Assembly (NCBI GenBank): GCA_007693785.1
Contig: RECY01000019.1
Location: forward strand, 1-46,347
Direction of reading: 5' to 3'
Origin: Phycisphaerales bacterium
Lineage (GTDB): Bacteria > Planctomycetota > Phycisphaerae > Phycisphaerales > UBA1924
Length of the DNA stretch: 46,347 nt
The position numbers and the translations under genes are program-made. Every line of letters begins with the position of its first letter. The first letter of the stretch is position 1. Under the pieces are notes generated by a model that worked only from the letters and a program-made list of their open reading frames with translations, made no database searches and was not told the origin of the DNA. Shown here piece by piece: positions 15,766-23,661 of the stretch.

Positions 15766-16989
15766 TCACTCCCCGCCGCGGACGCGGTCGCGGAGCTCGT
15801 TCACCGCGTTCTGGCGCGCCCGGACGCCCGGGTCGGCATCGATGACGCTGGCAACGAGCCGCTCAAAATCGCGGGAGTGCGGGTTGCCCTGCCAGCGGAT
15901 CACCCCGTCGGAGCTGAGCACGACCACGTGCGGGATCCCGCGAACGTTCATCGCGCTGCTGAGCGTCCCACTCTCATCCCAAGCGTTGTAATAGCTCTTC
16001 GGATTGCTGCGGAGATAGCTCTGCACGCGCCCACGGTCCTGATTGGAGTACGGCTTGGTGACGGCGATCACCGCCAGACCATCGCGATGGCGTTCCTGCA
16101 AAGCATCAAGCTTGGGCATCGCAGCGATGCAGGGCCCGCACCACGTTGCCCAGAAATCCAGCACGACCACGCGCCCACGTGTGCTCGGGCGGTCGCCGAA
16201 CCACGCCCAGCTCTCCATCGATTCGGCGCTGGGCAGGGGCTTGCCCTGGTGGTTCTCAGCGCTGAGCTGCCCGCTGTTGTGCTCGGGCCAGGCGACACCG
16301 GCGTACGCCGAGGCGTCGGGCATCTGGAAGCTCACATCGCCGTCGAGCGCGCGGATCGCGGCCCGGTCCACGCGGGAGGGGCGGCGCGCGTCCTGCGCTG
16401 CCTGACGCGCCGCATCGGCCTGGCGGGCCTCGCGACCCGCGGCGTCCTCGACCGATTCGCCCAGCAGCAGCTCCACCGCGGCGTTCACGCTCGGGGTCTC
16501 GATGTCCGCAAAGCGAAGGTTCCCCGCGCGATCGAAGACATAGAAGTCCGGGTCCTGATCGACCAGCAACGCCTCGCGGAACCGGTTGCCCGCGTCGTGC
16601 GCCAAGCGGAAGTTCGCTCGGCGGGCGGCCATGAACGACTCGGCGTTCTCAAACCCCTGATCGTGATGCACGCCGACGACCAGCAGCCCGTCCCCCGCGT
16701 GCTGCGTGTGCAGGCGCTGGATATTCGCCAGCGGGCGCTGGCTGATGGGGTACCAGCTTGAGAAGGTGTAGACGAGGACGACCTTGCCCTCGCGCTCGCT
16801 CGCGGAGGGCCCGCCGACGAGCGCCTCCCACGCGCCCGCGGGCGCGGGGCGGTTCTCCATCCGGTTCAGCGTCTCGCGCCGCTCGCCGGTGCCCTGGCGC
16901 TGGATGGTGTCTTGGGCGAGGGCCGGGCTCGCCAGCATGATGGCGCCAGCCGCAAACGCGGCCGCGGTCAGGATCGTTGTTCGTCGCAT
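15766..16989 (-). CDS. Secreted protein with two thioredoxin-like domains, the first without cysteines
   Basis: A 407-residue exported protein. A Sec signal peptide (1-26, ending ASPALAQD) is followed by a first thioredoxin fold at about 50-175, where the redox site reads SSWYPIS (77-83), so both CXXC cysteines are replaced (Tyr80, Ser83). A linker rich in Ala, Arg and Gln (about 190-225) leads to a second domain of TlpA/ResA type, with WATWCGPC (C284, C287) and the cis-Pro segment RGIPHVVVL. The second domain should carry out thiol-disulfide exchange outside the cytoplasm; the first may bind a partner or chaperone. The start at 16989 has GGGAGGA 9 bases upstream and gives a proper signal peptide. 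The hairpin 15695-15724 follows the gene. Substrate unknown. Confidence 0.88.
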   Translation of the reverse strand: MRRTTILTAAAFAAGAIMLASPALAQDTIQRQGTGERRETLNRMENRPAPAGAWEALVGGPSASEREGKVVLVYTFSSWYPISQRPLANIQRLHTQHAGDGLLVVGVHHDQGFENAESFMAARRANFRLAHDAGNRFREALLVDQDPDFYVFDRAGNLRFADIETPSVNAAVELLLGESVEDAAGREARQADAARQAAQDARRPSRVDRAAIRALDGDVSFQMPDASAYAGVAWPEHNSGQLSAENHQGKPLPSAESMESWAWFGDRPSTRGRVVVLDFWATWCGPCIAAMPKLDALQERHRDGLAVIAVTKPYSNQDRGRVQSYLRSNPKSYYNAWDESGTLSSAMNVRGIPHVVVLSSDGVIRWQGNPHSRDFERLVASVIDADPGVRARQNAVNELRDRVRGGE

Positions 16990-17163
16990 CCGTTCAGTCC
17001 TCCCGATGGTTCGTGCGGAGCCCTCGGGCCCCCGAGCGGCGCGGGCAGAACACCCGCAGCTCATCAATTGCGTGCTTCCAGTATGCCGGAACCCGCGCGC
17101 CCTGCCAAGCGCGAGCCCGAAAACTCGGGCAGCAAAACCCGAAACCCATGCCATGCCCGGGGG

Positions 17164-18054
17164 TTACCCCGCGGGCGGGACGACGAGCGAAGCCAGCGCG
17201 ATCGAGGCCGCGACCGTCACGTTGAGGCTGTCCACCCGCGGATCGATCGGGATGCGGACGCACGCGTCGGCGGCCGACATCGCCCGAGCCGTCAGCCCCG
17301 GCCCTTCCGCCCCCACCAAGAGCGCCACCCGACGCCCGCCACGCTCCGAGCCCCCGGGCCCGAACCGGCGCACCGCTTCGCCCAACGCGATCGACCCCGG
17401 CGCGGGTGTGAGGGCCAGCGTCACAAACCCATGATCCGAAAGACTTTGCAACGCGCTCGGCCACGAATCGAGCCGGGCCCAGGGCACACGCAACGCCGTC
17501 CCCATGCTCACGCGGATCGCCTTGCGGTAGAGCGGGTCACAGGTCCGCTCGTTCATCAGGACCGCCCCGCCCCCGCGGCTTCGCCCCGCGCCGACGCCCG
17601 CGAGAGCCGCGACGGAACGGAAGATCCCGCCGACGTTGTCGTGGTTGGAAAGATCCTCCAGCACCACGGCCGAGGCGCACCGGGCGAGCACCGCCGACGC
17701 GTCCGGCTCCGGGCCCCGGTCGGCCAGCGCCAGGATCCCCCGGTGCAGCTCGATCCCCGTGATCGCGTCCAGCACCGCCTTTTCCGCGACGTAGATCGGG
17801 GCCTCGCTCGGCCAGGCGTCCAGCTCCCCCGCCGCCCGCATCGTCTCGAGATGCTTCGTGGCGATGAGCAGGCTCCGCGGGCGATAGTCGCTCCGGAGCA
17901 GTTGGCCGACGACCAGACGCCCCTCGCCTATGAAGGAGCCGCCCGGGTCCAGACCGGCTTTATGACGGAGCCAGGCGTCCTTGACGTTCATGTAGGCCGC
18001 GACTCGGGGGTCTCCCGGGTCGGCGACGATCTGGATTGGGGCGTCGTCGGGCAT
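17164..18054 (-). CDS. SpoU/TrmH-family RNA 2'-O-methyltransferase
   Basis: A 296-residue SPOUT methyltransferase. The N-terminal part (about 15-110, RVAAYMNVKDAWLRH and GRLVVGQLLRSDYRPRSLLI) is the L30e-like substrate-binding region of the RlmB/TrmH group. The C-terminal SPOUT domain shows the three family motifs: VVLEDLSNHDNVGGIFRSVA, LLVGAEGPGLTARAM and RIPIDPRVDSLNVTVAASIA. It transfers a methyl group to a ribose 2'-OH of rRNA or tRNA; the exact site cannot be read. The start at 18054 has GGAGG 11 bases upstream. It is divergent from uppP, with a 211-base gap that holds several G-runs. Confidence 0.92.
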   Translation of the reverse strand: MPDDAPIQIVADPGDPRVAAYMNVKDAWLRHKAGLDPGGSFIGEGRLVVGQLLRSDYRPRSLLIATKHLETMRAAGELDAWPSEAPIYVAEKAVLDAITGIELHRGILALADRGPEPDASAVLARCASAVVLEDLSNHDNVGGIFRSVAALAGVGAGRSRGGGAVLMNERTCDPLYRKAIRVSMGTALRVPWARLDSWPSALQSLSDHGFVTLALTPAPGSIALGEAVRRFGPGGSERGGRRVALLVGAEGPGLTARAMSAADACVRIPIDPRVDSLNVTVAASIALASLVVPPAG

Positions 18055-18126
18055 CGGCGGATGGGCCTCCGGGGCATCGTTCGCGTGCCGGGGCGGGCGG
18101 GTGTGCGGCCGGGTGCGGATCGGTTT

Positions 18127-18168
18127 GGGCGGTTTGGGGGATTGGGCTGCCGGTCCGGGGGCGGTGGG
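18127..18168 (+). other. Cluster of G-runs, candidate G-quadruplex
   Basis: Five runs of at least three G (18127, 18136, 18144, 18157, 18166) lie in 42 bases of the gap between the SpoU methyltransferase and uppP. Spacing allows a four-tract quadruplex on the plus strand, i.e. in the uppP leader if transcription starts upstream. Many genomes this GC-rich have such runs by chance. Confidence 0.3.
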
Positions 18169-18265
18169 CCGATACAGTCTGCCCCGGTCCGGTCCCTCCG
18201 AGGGGCGGGCGGGAGGCTGATTCTGAAAGGTTCGCCGCGGTTCCGGTTCGAGAGGGGTTTGTGAT

Positions 18266-19252
18266 ATGGAGTGGTGGCAGGCGGTCATTCTGGGCGTGGT
18301 GGAGGGGATCACCGAATACCTGCCCGTGAGCTCGACGGGGCACCTGATCCTGGCCTCCAGCCTGCTGGGGCTGGACGAGCCGCGGATCAAGCCCGCGATG
18401 GACGCGTTCAACATCGTGATCCAGGGCGGGGCGATCCTGGCGGTCGCGGGGCTGTATTGGCCGCGTCTGATGCAGATGTTCCGCGCCGGGCTCGGCGTCT
18501 TCGGGCTGGGCCCGGGCGACGCGCAGGGCCTGCGGCTCGGGATCAACCTGCTCGTCGCGTTCCTCCCGGCCGCGATCATCGGCGTCCTGCTCAATGAGAT
18601 CATTGAGGCTTGGCTCTTCCACGCCGGCCCGGTGCTCGCGGCGCTCTTCCTCGGCGGGATCTACATGATCCTGATGGACCAGTGGCGCCAAGGACGCCTC
18701 TCGACCATCCGCCACTCGAGCCGCGAACGCACGATCGACACCCTCACCCCAAGCCGGGCGCTGGTCATCGGGCTGCTCCAGTGCGTCGCGATGTGGCCCG
18801 GGACGAGCCGGAGCATGATGACGATCACCGGCGGGGTGATCGTCGGGCTGAAGCCCAAGGACGCCGCGGAGTTCAGCTTCCTGCTCGGGCTCCCCACGCT
18901 CACCGGCGCGTGCGTCTACCGCCTTTCGAAGGAACTCGCGCGCGAAACCTCGCCCGAGGCGCCGGGCATGGTCGAGGCGCTCGGGCTCAGCTCGATCCTG
19001 ATCGCGTTTGTGATCACGACCGTCACCGCCGCGTTCGCGGTGAAGTGGCTCGTCTCCTTCCTCACGCGCCACGGGCTGACGCCCTTCGGGATTTACCGGT
19101 TCATCCTCTGCGGCGTGCTCGGGCTGGCGATCCTTGGCGGGATCGTGACGATCACGCCCGATGAGCCGCCGATCACCGGGGGCGTCGAGATCATCGCCGA
19201 GCCCGCCGACGAGCCGGGCCTGCGCAACGAGATCCAACCCGATTCGGAGTAA
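18266..19252 (+). CDS. uppP: Undecaprenyl-diphosphatase UppP (BacA)
   Basis: A 328-residue integral membrane enzyme that converts undecaprenyl diphosphate to the monophosphate, recycling the lipid carrier for peptidoglycan and polysaccharide export. The two signature segments are present: GVVEGITEYLPVSSTGHLIL (10-29) and QCVAMWPGTSRSMMTITGG (about 172-190), holding the catalytic Glu, His and Arg. About eight hydrophobic helices are visible. The family is usually 265-290 residues; here a longer loop (QGRLSTIRHSSRERT) and an acidic C-terminal tail add length. GAGAGG lies about 10 bases before the ATG. serA starts 3 bases after its stop, so the two are probably co-transcribed. Confidence 0.96.
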   Translation: MEWWQAVILGVVEGITEYLPVSSTGHLILASSLLGLDEPRIKPAMDAFNIVIQGGAILAVAGLYWPRLMQMFRAGLGVFGLGPGDAQGLRLGINLLVAFLPAAIIGVLLNEIIEAWLFHAGPVLAALFLGGIYMILMDQWRQGRLSTIRHSSRERTIDTLTPSRALVIGLLQCVAMWPGTSRSMMTITGGVIVGLKPKDAAEFSFLLGLPTLTGACVYRLSKELARETSPEAPGMVEALGLSSILIAFVITTVTAAFAVKWLVSFLTRHGLTPFGIYRFILCGVLGLAILGGIVTITPDEPPITGGVEIIAEPADEPGLRNEIQPDSE

Positions 19253-19255
19253 GAC

Positions 19256-20527
19256 GTGAGCGGAGCATCGGTCGCGAGCGGGCCCGGGGCGGGCTTCCCC
19301 AAGCGGAAGATCGTGGTCGAGCTGTTCGAGAGCGTCCACGACGACGGCGTGGCGATGCTCCGCGAGGCGGGCTTCGACGTGCGCACGCACGCGGGATCGC
19401 CCGATGGGAGCGCGATCGCCGAAGCGGCGCGATCGGCGCACGTCCTCGGCGTGCGCTCCAAGACCACCCTCCCCGCCGAGCTGCTCGCCGGCGCGACGAA
19501 GCTGCTCGCGATCGGGTGCTTCTGCATCGGGACCGATCAGGTCGACCTCGACGCGGCCCGCGCCCGCGGCGTGCCCGTCTTCAACGCGCCCTTCAGCAAC
19601 ACGCGATCCGTCGCGGAGCTCACCATCGCCGAGGTCATCGCCCTGCACCGGCGACTGTTCGAGCAGAGCACGAAAATGCACGCGGGCGCGTGGGATAAGT
19701 CCGCCGGCGGGGCGCACGAGATCCGCGGGCGCACACTCGGGATCGTCGGGTACGGGCACATCGGGGCACAGGTGTCGGTGCTGGCCGAGGCGATGGGGAT
19801 GCGGGTCATCTTCTGCGACACGCAGGCGAAGCTCGCGCTGGGCAACGCGGAGCAGGTCTCGGGGCTCGATGAACTGCTCGCACGGGCCGACGTGGTCACG
19901 CTGCACGTGCCCTCGACGGGCTCCACACGCGGCCTGATCGGCAAGGCCCAGCTCGAGAAGATGAAGCCCGGCGCGTTCCTCATCAACAACGCACGCGGCT
20001 CAGTCGTGGACGTCGCGGCGCTCGCCTCAGCGTTGCAATCGGGGCGGCTCGCCGGCGCGGCGCTCGACGTCTTTCCCGAAGAGCCACGCTCACGCGGCGA
20101 GGCGTTCGAGAGCGAGCTCCGCGGCTTGCCCAACGTGATCCTGACGCCGCACATCGGCGGGAGCACCGAAGAAGCACAGGGCGCGATCGCGCGCGACGTC
20201 GCGACGAAGCTGATCCGGTTCGTCAACGTCGGCGCAACCACGGGCGCGGTGAACATGCCGGAGGTCGATCTCGCCCCGCAGCCCGCCCTCGGCGGCGACA
20301 AACCCCGCCCCGTCCGCGTGCTGCACACGCACCGCAACGTGCCGGGCGTCATGCGGTCAATCCACGAAGCGATCGGCGCGACGGGCGCGAACGTCTGGGG
20401 CGAGCACCTGGAGACGAGCGGGGACATCGGGTACGTCGTCCTCGACGCCGACCCGACCGACGGCGAAGCGCTCGCCGAGCGGCTGCGCGGGGTGGCGGAG
20501 ACGATCCGGGTGCGAGTGCTGTACTGA
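19256..20527 (+). CDS. serA: D-3-phosphoglycerate dehydrogenase
   Basis: A 423-residue NAD-dependent dehydrogenase for the first step of serine synthesis, close to the short (E. coli-like) SerA type. The substrate domain has LLAIGCFCIGTDQVDLDAA and FNAPFSNTRSVAELTIAE. The nucleotide site is GIVGYGHIGAQVSVLAE. Catalytic Arg, Glu and His lie in INNARGSVVD, DVFPEEP and LTPHIGGSTEEAQ. The last 80 residues form an ACT-like domain (VLHTHRNVPGVMRSIHEAI), which in the family binds serine for feedback control. The start is GTG at 19256, 3 bases behind uppP. GC-rich inverted repeats follow its stop and could end transcription. Confidence 0.96.
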   Translation: MSGASVASGPGAGFPKRKIVVELFESVHDDGVAMLREAGFDVRTHAGSPDGSAIAEAARSAHVLGVRSKTTLPAELLAGATKLLAIGCFCIGTDQVDLDAARARGVPVFNAPFSNTRSVAELTIAEVIALHRRLFEQSTKMHAGAWDKSAGGAHEIRGRTLGIVGYGHIGAQVSVLAEAMGMRVIFCDTQAKLALGNAEQVSGLDELLARADVVTLHVPSTGSTRGLIGKAQLEKMKPGAFLINNARGSVVDVAALASALQSGRLAGAALDVFPEEPRSRGEAFESELRGLPNVILTPHIGGSTEEAQGAIARDVATKLIRFVNVGATTGAVNMPEVDLAPQPALGGDKPRPVRVLHTHRNVPGVMRSIHEAIGATGANVWGEHLETSGDIGYVVLDADPTDGEALAERLRGVAETIRVRVLY

Positions 20528-20544
20528 AATCGCCTTCCCTTTTC

Positions 20545-20672
20545 CCTCCCCCGCCGCGGGGCGGGGGAGGTGCCGAGCGCCGCGAGGCGGAGGGGGTCTG
20601 CGCGACCGTCGCGCCCCGCCGGCCCCCCCTCAGTCGTCTGCGCCGACAGCTCCCCCGCCGGGGCGGGGGAGC
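20545..20672. repeat. GC-rich composite inverted repeat between serA and tpiA
   Basis: Two 11-bp hairpins (20545-20570, CCTCCCCCGCC with its complement; 20649-20672, GCTCCCCCGCC with its complement) frame a centre whose GGAGGGGGT and CCCCCCTCAGTC also pair. The whole folds as one long stem. It resembles a dispersed palindromic element type seen between genes in GC-rich bacteria. It fills the convergent gap and probably ends both transcripts. Confidence 0.65.
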
Positions 20673-20711
20673 GAACGTGGCACATCCGGATCTGGCCCTC
20701 TGGCCCTTTGC

Positions 20712-21503
20712 CTATCTGGCGCTCCCGCCCGCCGCGCCGCAGATCGCGAGGAAGTCGCTCGCCTGCAGGCTGGCACCCCCGATGAGCCCGCCGTCGATGT
20801 CGGGCTGGGCGAACAGCTCCGCGGCGTTGCCGGGCTTGACCGAGCCGCCGTATTGGATGCGGATCGCCTCCGCCGCGTCGGCGTCGTACATCGACGCGAC
20901 CACGGCGCGGATCGCGGCGTGCGCGCGCTGCGCGTCCTCCGGCGTCGCCGTCTTGCCCGTCCCGATCGCCCACACCGGCTCGTACGCGATCACCACCCGC
21001 GACAGATCCCCAGCCCCCACGCCCGCCAGCGCCGCCCGGAGCTGGCGCTCGTTTACCGCGTCGGTCCGCCCGCCCTCGCGCTCATCGAGCTTCTCGCCCA
21101 CGCAGAGCACCGCGTGCAGCCCCGCGCTCAGGGCGGCCCGCAGCTTCTCACCCACCAGTTCGTCCGACTCGCCCAGCACGTGGCGACGCTCGGAGTGCCC
21201 GACGAGCGCGTGCGTGCACCCGCAGTCGCGGAGCATCTCGCCCGAGACCTCGCCCGTGAACGCGCCCTCGGGCTGGGTCCAGACGTCCTGCCCGCCGAGC
21301 GCGACGGGCCCGCCCCGCTCGCGCAGCACCGCCCCCACCGTCAGCAGGTACGGGAACGGCGGGAAGACCACGACCTCGACCCCGGCGCCCTCGCCCGTGC
21401 CCGCGATCAGCCCGGCCGCGACGTCGCGCGCGAGCCCGGCCGCCGCGTCCTGCGTGGTGTACATCTTCCAATTGCCGCCGACGATGGGCTTCCGCGAGGG
21501 CAT
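20712..21503 (-). CDS. tpiA: Triose-phosphate isomerase
   Basis: A 263-residue TIM-barrel enzyme that interconverts dihydroxyacetone phosphate and glyceraldehyde 3-phosphate. Catalytic residues are seen in GGNWKMY (Lys), LVGHSERR (His) and AYEPVWAIGTGKTATPEDAQ (Glu plus the phosphate-gripping loop 6). GGSVKPGNAAEL near the C-terminus binds phosphate. Length is slightly above the usual 250. The start at 21503 gives the family N-terminus MPSRKPIVGGNWK, with GGAG 6 bases upstream; the longer frame runs into the hairpin 21540-21615. pckA lies directly upstream on the same strand, grouping two steps of gluconeogenesis. Confidence 0.97.
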   Translation of the reverse strand: MPSRKPIVGGNWKMYTTQDAAAGLARDVAAGLIAGTGEGAGVEVVVFPPFPYLLTVGAVLRERGGPVALGGQDVWTQPEGAFTGEVSGEMLRDCGCTHALVGHSERRHVLGESDELVGEKLRAALSAGLHAVLCVGEKLDEREGGRTDAVNERQLRAALAGVGAGDLSRVVIAYEPVWAIGTGKTATPEDAQRAHAAIRAVVASMYDADAAEAIRIQYGGSVKPGNAAELFAQPDIDGGLIGGASLQASDFLAICGAAGGSAR

Positions 21504-21539
21504 GAGGGCTCCGGTGGTGATGTGTGTGTTTCGAGTCAG

Positions 21540-21615
21540 AGGCACCAGGAGCCGGGCACCGGGCACCAGACCCGAGCACTCCACACTGGTGCCCGGTGCC
21601 CGGATCCTGGTGCCT
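21540..21615. repeat. Long near-perfect hairpin between pckA and tpiA
   Basis: The arms at 21540-21569 (starting AGGCACCAGGA) and 21586-21615 (ending TCCTGGTGCCT) are 30 bases each with one clear mismatch, around a 16-base loop. Each arm contains the tandem word GGGCACC twice. It begins 6 bases after the pckA stop and ends 36 bases before the tpiA start on the minus strand. It may terminate, stabilise the upstream message or separate expression of the two genes. Confidence 0.75.
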
Positions 21616-21621
21616 TCTCTC

Positions 21622-23217
21622 TCAGCCCCTTGGCCCAGCCTTACGGACCTCGTCGCTCATTTCGAACTTCGCGTCGTTCTCCCGGAACAGGGCCGCGAGC
21701 TTCTTCGCCTGCGCGTTATAGGCGTCTTGGTCGCTCCAAGTCGCCTCGGGGTGGAGGACGCCGGGGGGCACGCCGTCGCAGTGGGTCGGGATGCTGAGCC
21801 CGAAGATGGGATCGGGCTCGAAGGTCTCGCGCGCCAGCGTGCCGCCGAGGATGGCGGTGACCATGGCGCGGGTGTACTTGAGCTCGAAGCGGTGCCCGAC
21901 GCCGTAGACCCCGCCGGTCCACCCGGTGTTGAGCAGCCAGACGTTGGACTTGTACTTGCGGATGCGCTCGGCGAGCATCGCGGCGTACTCGTGCGGGGGG
22001 CGCGGCATGAACGGGCCGCCGAAGCAGGGGCTGAAGTTGGGCTGCGGCTCGGTCACGCCCGCCTCGGTCCCCGCCAGCTTGCTCGTGTACCCGTTGATGA
22101 AGTAGTACATCGCCTGCTCGGGCGAGAGCTTCGACACCGGCGGGAGCACGCCATACGCGTCGGCCGTCAGGAAGATCACGTTCCGAGGGTGGTTGCCCAT
22201 GCTCGGGATGACCGCGCCCGGGATGAAATCGACCGGGTACGTGACGCGGGTGTTCTCGGTGATCGAGCCGTCATCGTAATCGGGCTCGCGCGTCTTCGGA
22301 TCGACCACGGTGTTCTCGAGCACCGAGCCGAAGCGGATCGCGTTCCAGATCTGCGGCTCGCCCTCCTCGCTCAGCTTGATGCACTTCGCGTAGCACCCGC
22401 CCTCGAAGTTGAAGATCCCGTTCGGGCCCCAGCCGTGCTCGTCGTCGCCGATGAGCGCGCGGTTGGGGTCGGCCGACAGGGTCGTCTTGCCCGTGCCGCT
22501 GAGCCCGAAGAAGAGGGCGACGTTGGACGCGTCGTCCTTCGCGACGTTCGCCGAGCAGTGCATCGGGAAGACGCCCTGCTCCGGCATGTCGTAGTTCATC
22601 GCGTAGAAGATGCTCTTTTTCATCTCCCCGGCGTACTCGGTCCCCAGAATCACCACCGTCTTCTTGCTCAGGCTCTGCACCACCAGCACCGGGCTCGACA
22701 CGCCGAACTCGGCCTGCTCCTCCGCCGTCAGGCGACGACGCCCCGCGTTCAGGACCGTCCAGTCGTGCTTCCAGTCCGTCGAGCCGCCCGCGGCCTGGCT
22801 CCCCTGGCGGATGAACAGCGTCTGCGCGAACAGGTTGTGCCACGCCTGCTCGGTGACGACCCGCACGCCGAGGCGGTGCTCCGGGTCGGCCCCCGCGAAG
22901 CCCTCGAAGACGTACAGGTCCTTCGCCTTGGCGAGGTGGGCGTGCGCGATCTCGAGCGCACGATCAAAATGCTCGGGCTTGACCGGCTGGTTGACCTTGC
23001 CCCACCAGATCGCGTCGTGGATGTCCGGGGTGTCCTCGAGGTACTTGTCCTTCGGGCTGCGCCCGGTGCGGTCGCCGGTCATGCAGAGGATCGCGCCGTT
23101 CGCGGCCAGGCTGCCCTCGCCCTCGCGGAGCGCCCGCTCGACGAGCTCGGCGGTGGACAGGTTGTGGTGGACGTGGTCGGCGCCCAGGTCGAGGGTCTTC
23201 GCGTTCACGGCGGTCAT
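21622..23217 (-). CDS. pckA: Phosphoenolpyruvate carboxykinase (ATP)
   Basis: A 531-residue enzyme that turns oxaloacetate and ATP into phosphoenolpyruvate, CO2 and ADP, the entry step of gluconeogenesis. Signatures: TGDRTGRSPKDKYLEDTP near residue 50, GTEYAGEMKKSIFYAMNY near 200, the P-loop FGLSGTGKTTLSADPNRALI near 240, and DEHGWGPNGIFNFEGGCYAK, which holds metal-binding residues. Length equals that of the ATP-type enzyme (about 530-540). The start at 23217 (MTAVNAKTLDLG) has GGAGG 9 bases upstream. The 252 bases up to tRNA-His hold no gene and should include its promoter. Confidence 0.97.
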   Translation of the reverse strand: MTAVNAKTLDLGADHVHHNLSTAELVERALREGEGSLAANGAILCMTGDRTGRSPKDKYLEDTPDIHDAIWWGKVNQPVKPEHFDRALEIAHAHLAKAKDLYVFEGFAGADPEHRLGVRVVTEQAWHNLFAQTLFIRQGSQAAGGSTDWKHDWTVLNAGRRRLTAEEQAEFGVSSPVLVVQSLSKKTVVILGTEYAGEMKKSIFYAMNYDMPEQGVFPMHCSANVAKDDASNVALFFGLSGTGKTTLSADPNRALIGDDEHGWGPNGIFNFEGGCYAKCIKLSEEGEPQIWNAIRFGSVLENTVVDPKTREPDYDDGSITENTRVTYPVDFIPGAVIPSMGNHPRNVIFLTADAYGVLPPVSKLSPEQAMYYFINGYTSKLAGTEAGVTEPQPNFSPCFGGPFMPRPPHEYAAMLAERIRKYKSNVWLLNTGWTGGVYGVGHRFELKYTRAMVTAILGGTLARETFEPDPIFGLSIPTHCDGVPPGVLHPEATWSDQDAYNAQAKKLAALFRENDAKFEMSDEVRKAGPRG

Positions 23218-23469
23218 CGTGTCAAGCCTCCCCAAGATCCCGCCCCCGACGCGGGCCGGCCCGTTCGCCGCCCCCACGCCGGAAGTCGTACCTCCACCCT
23301 ACCCCGCGAGCGCCGCCCCCTCCACCCGGCGGAGCGGATCGGGCGACGCAAAACACCGGATTCCGCCCGGGCGGGGGCGGGCGTTGCCCGGCGTCCGGTG
23401 GGGCCGTATTGTTGGGCTCACGCCGTCACCGCCCGGGGCCCCGCCCCGGAGTCGTGCCGCGTCAGGATG

Positions 23470-23544
23470 GTGGCCGTAGCTCAGCTTGGTTAGAGCACCT
23501 GGTTGTGATCCAGGATGTCGCGGGTTCGAATCCCGTCGGTCACC
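23470..23544 (+). tRNA. tRNA-His (GUG)
   Basis: A full cloverleaf: acceptor GTGGCCG with CGGTCAC, D-arm AGCTCAGCTTGGTTAGAGC, anticodon arm CCTGG-TTGTGAT-CCAGG with anticodon GTG, T-arm GCGGG-TTCGAAT-CCCGT, discriminator C. A G at 23469 supplies the extra G-1 that faces C73, the identity pair of tRNA-His. CCA is not encoded. Confidence 0.97.
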
Positions 23545-23557
23545 CTTGCCCCGCCTC

Positions 23558-23582
23558 ACGCCCCGCCACGCCGGCGGGGCGT
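23558..23582 (+). terminator. Terminator of tRNA-His
   Basis: ACGCCCCGCC and GGCGGGGCGT form a perfect 10-bp stem with a 5-base loop, followed by TGTTGTG. It lies 13 bases after the tRNA, the expected place. Confidence 0.75.
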
Positions 23583-23615
23583 TGTTGTGCGGGGGGTCCA
23601 AGAACGGCTTAGCCC

Positions 23616-23637
23616 GTGGCACGGGCGGGACGCCCGT
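23616..23637. repeat. Short hairpin repeat unit
   Basis: GTGGC followed by ACGGGCG-GGA-CGCCCGT, a perfect 7-bp stem with loop GGA. Same layout as 1360, 9300 and 35431. It lies 25 bases past the stop (minus strand) of the membrane protein gene at 23662. Confidence 0.65.
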
Positions 23638-23661
23638 TCGCCTCCCCGCCTCGCTCCGCCC

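Noticed and set aside
17960-19906. 648-codon open frame on the minus strand over uppP and serA
   Set aside because: Shadow of two genes with full catalytic motifs on the plus strand.
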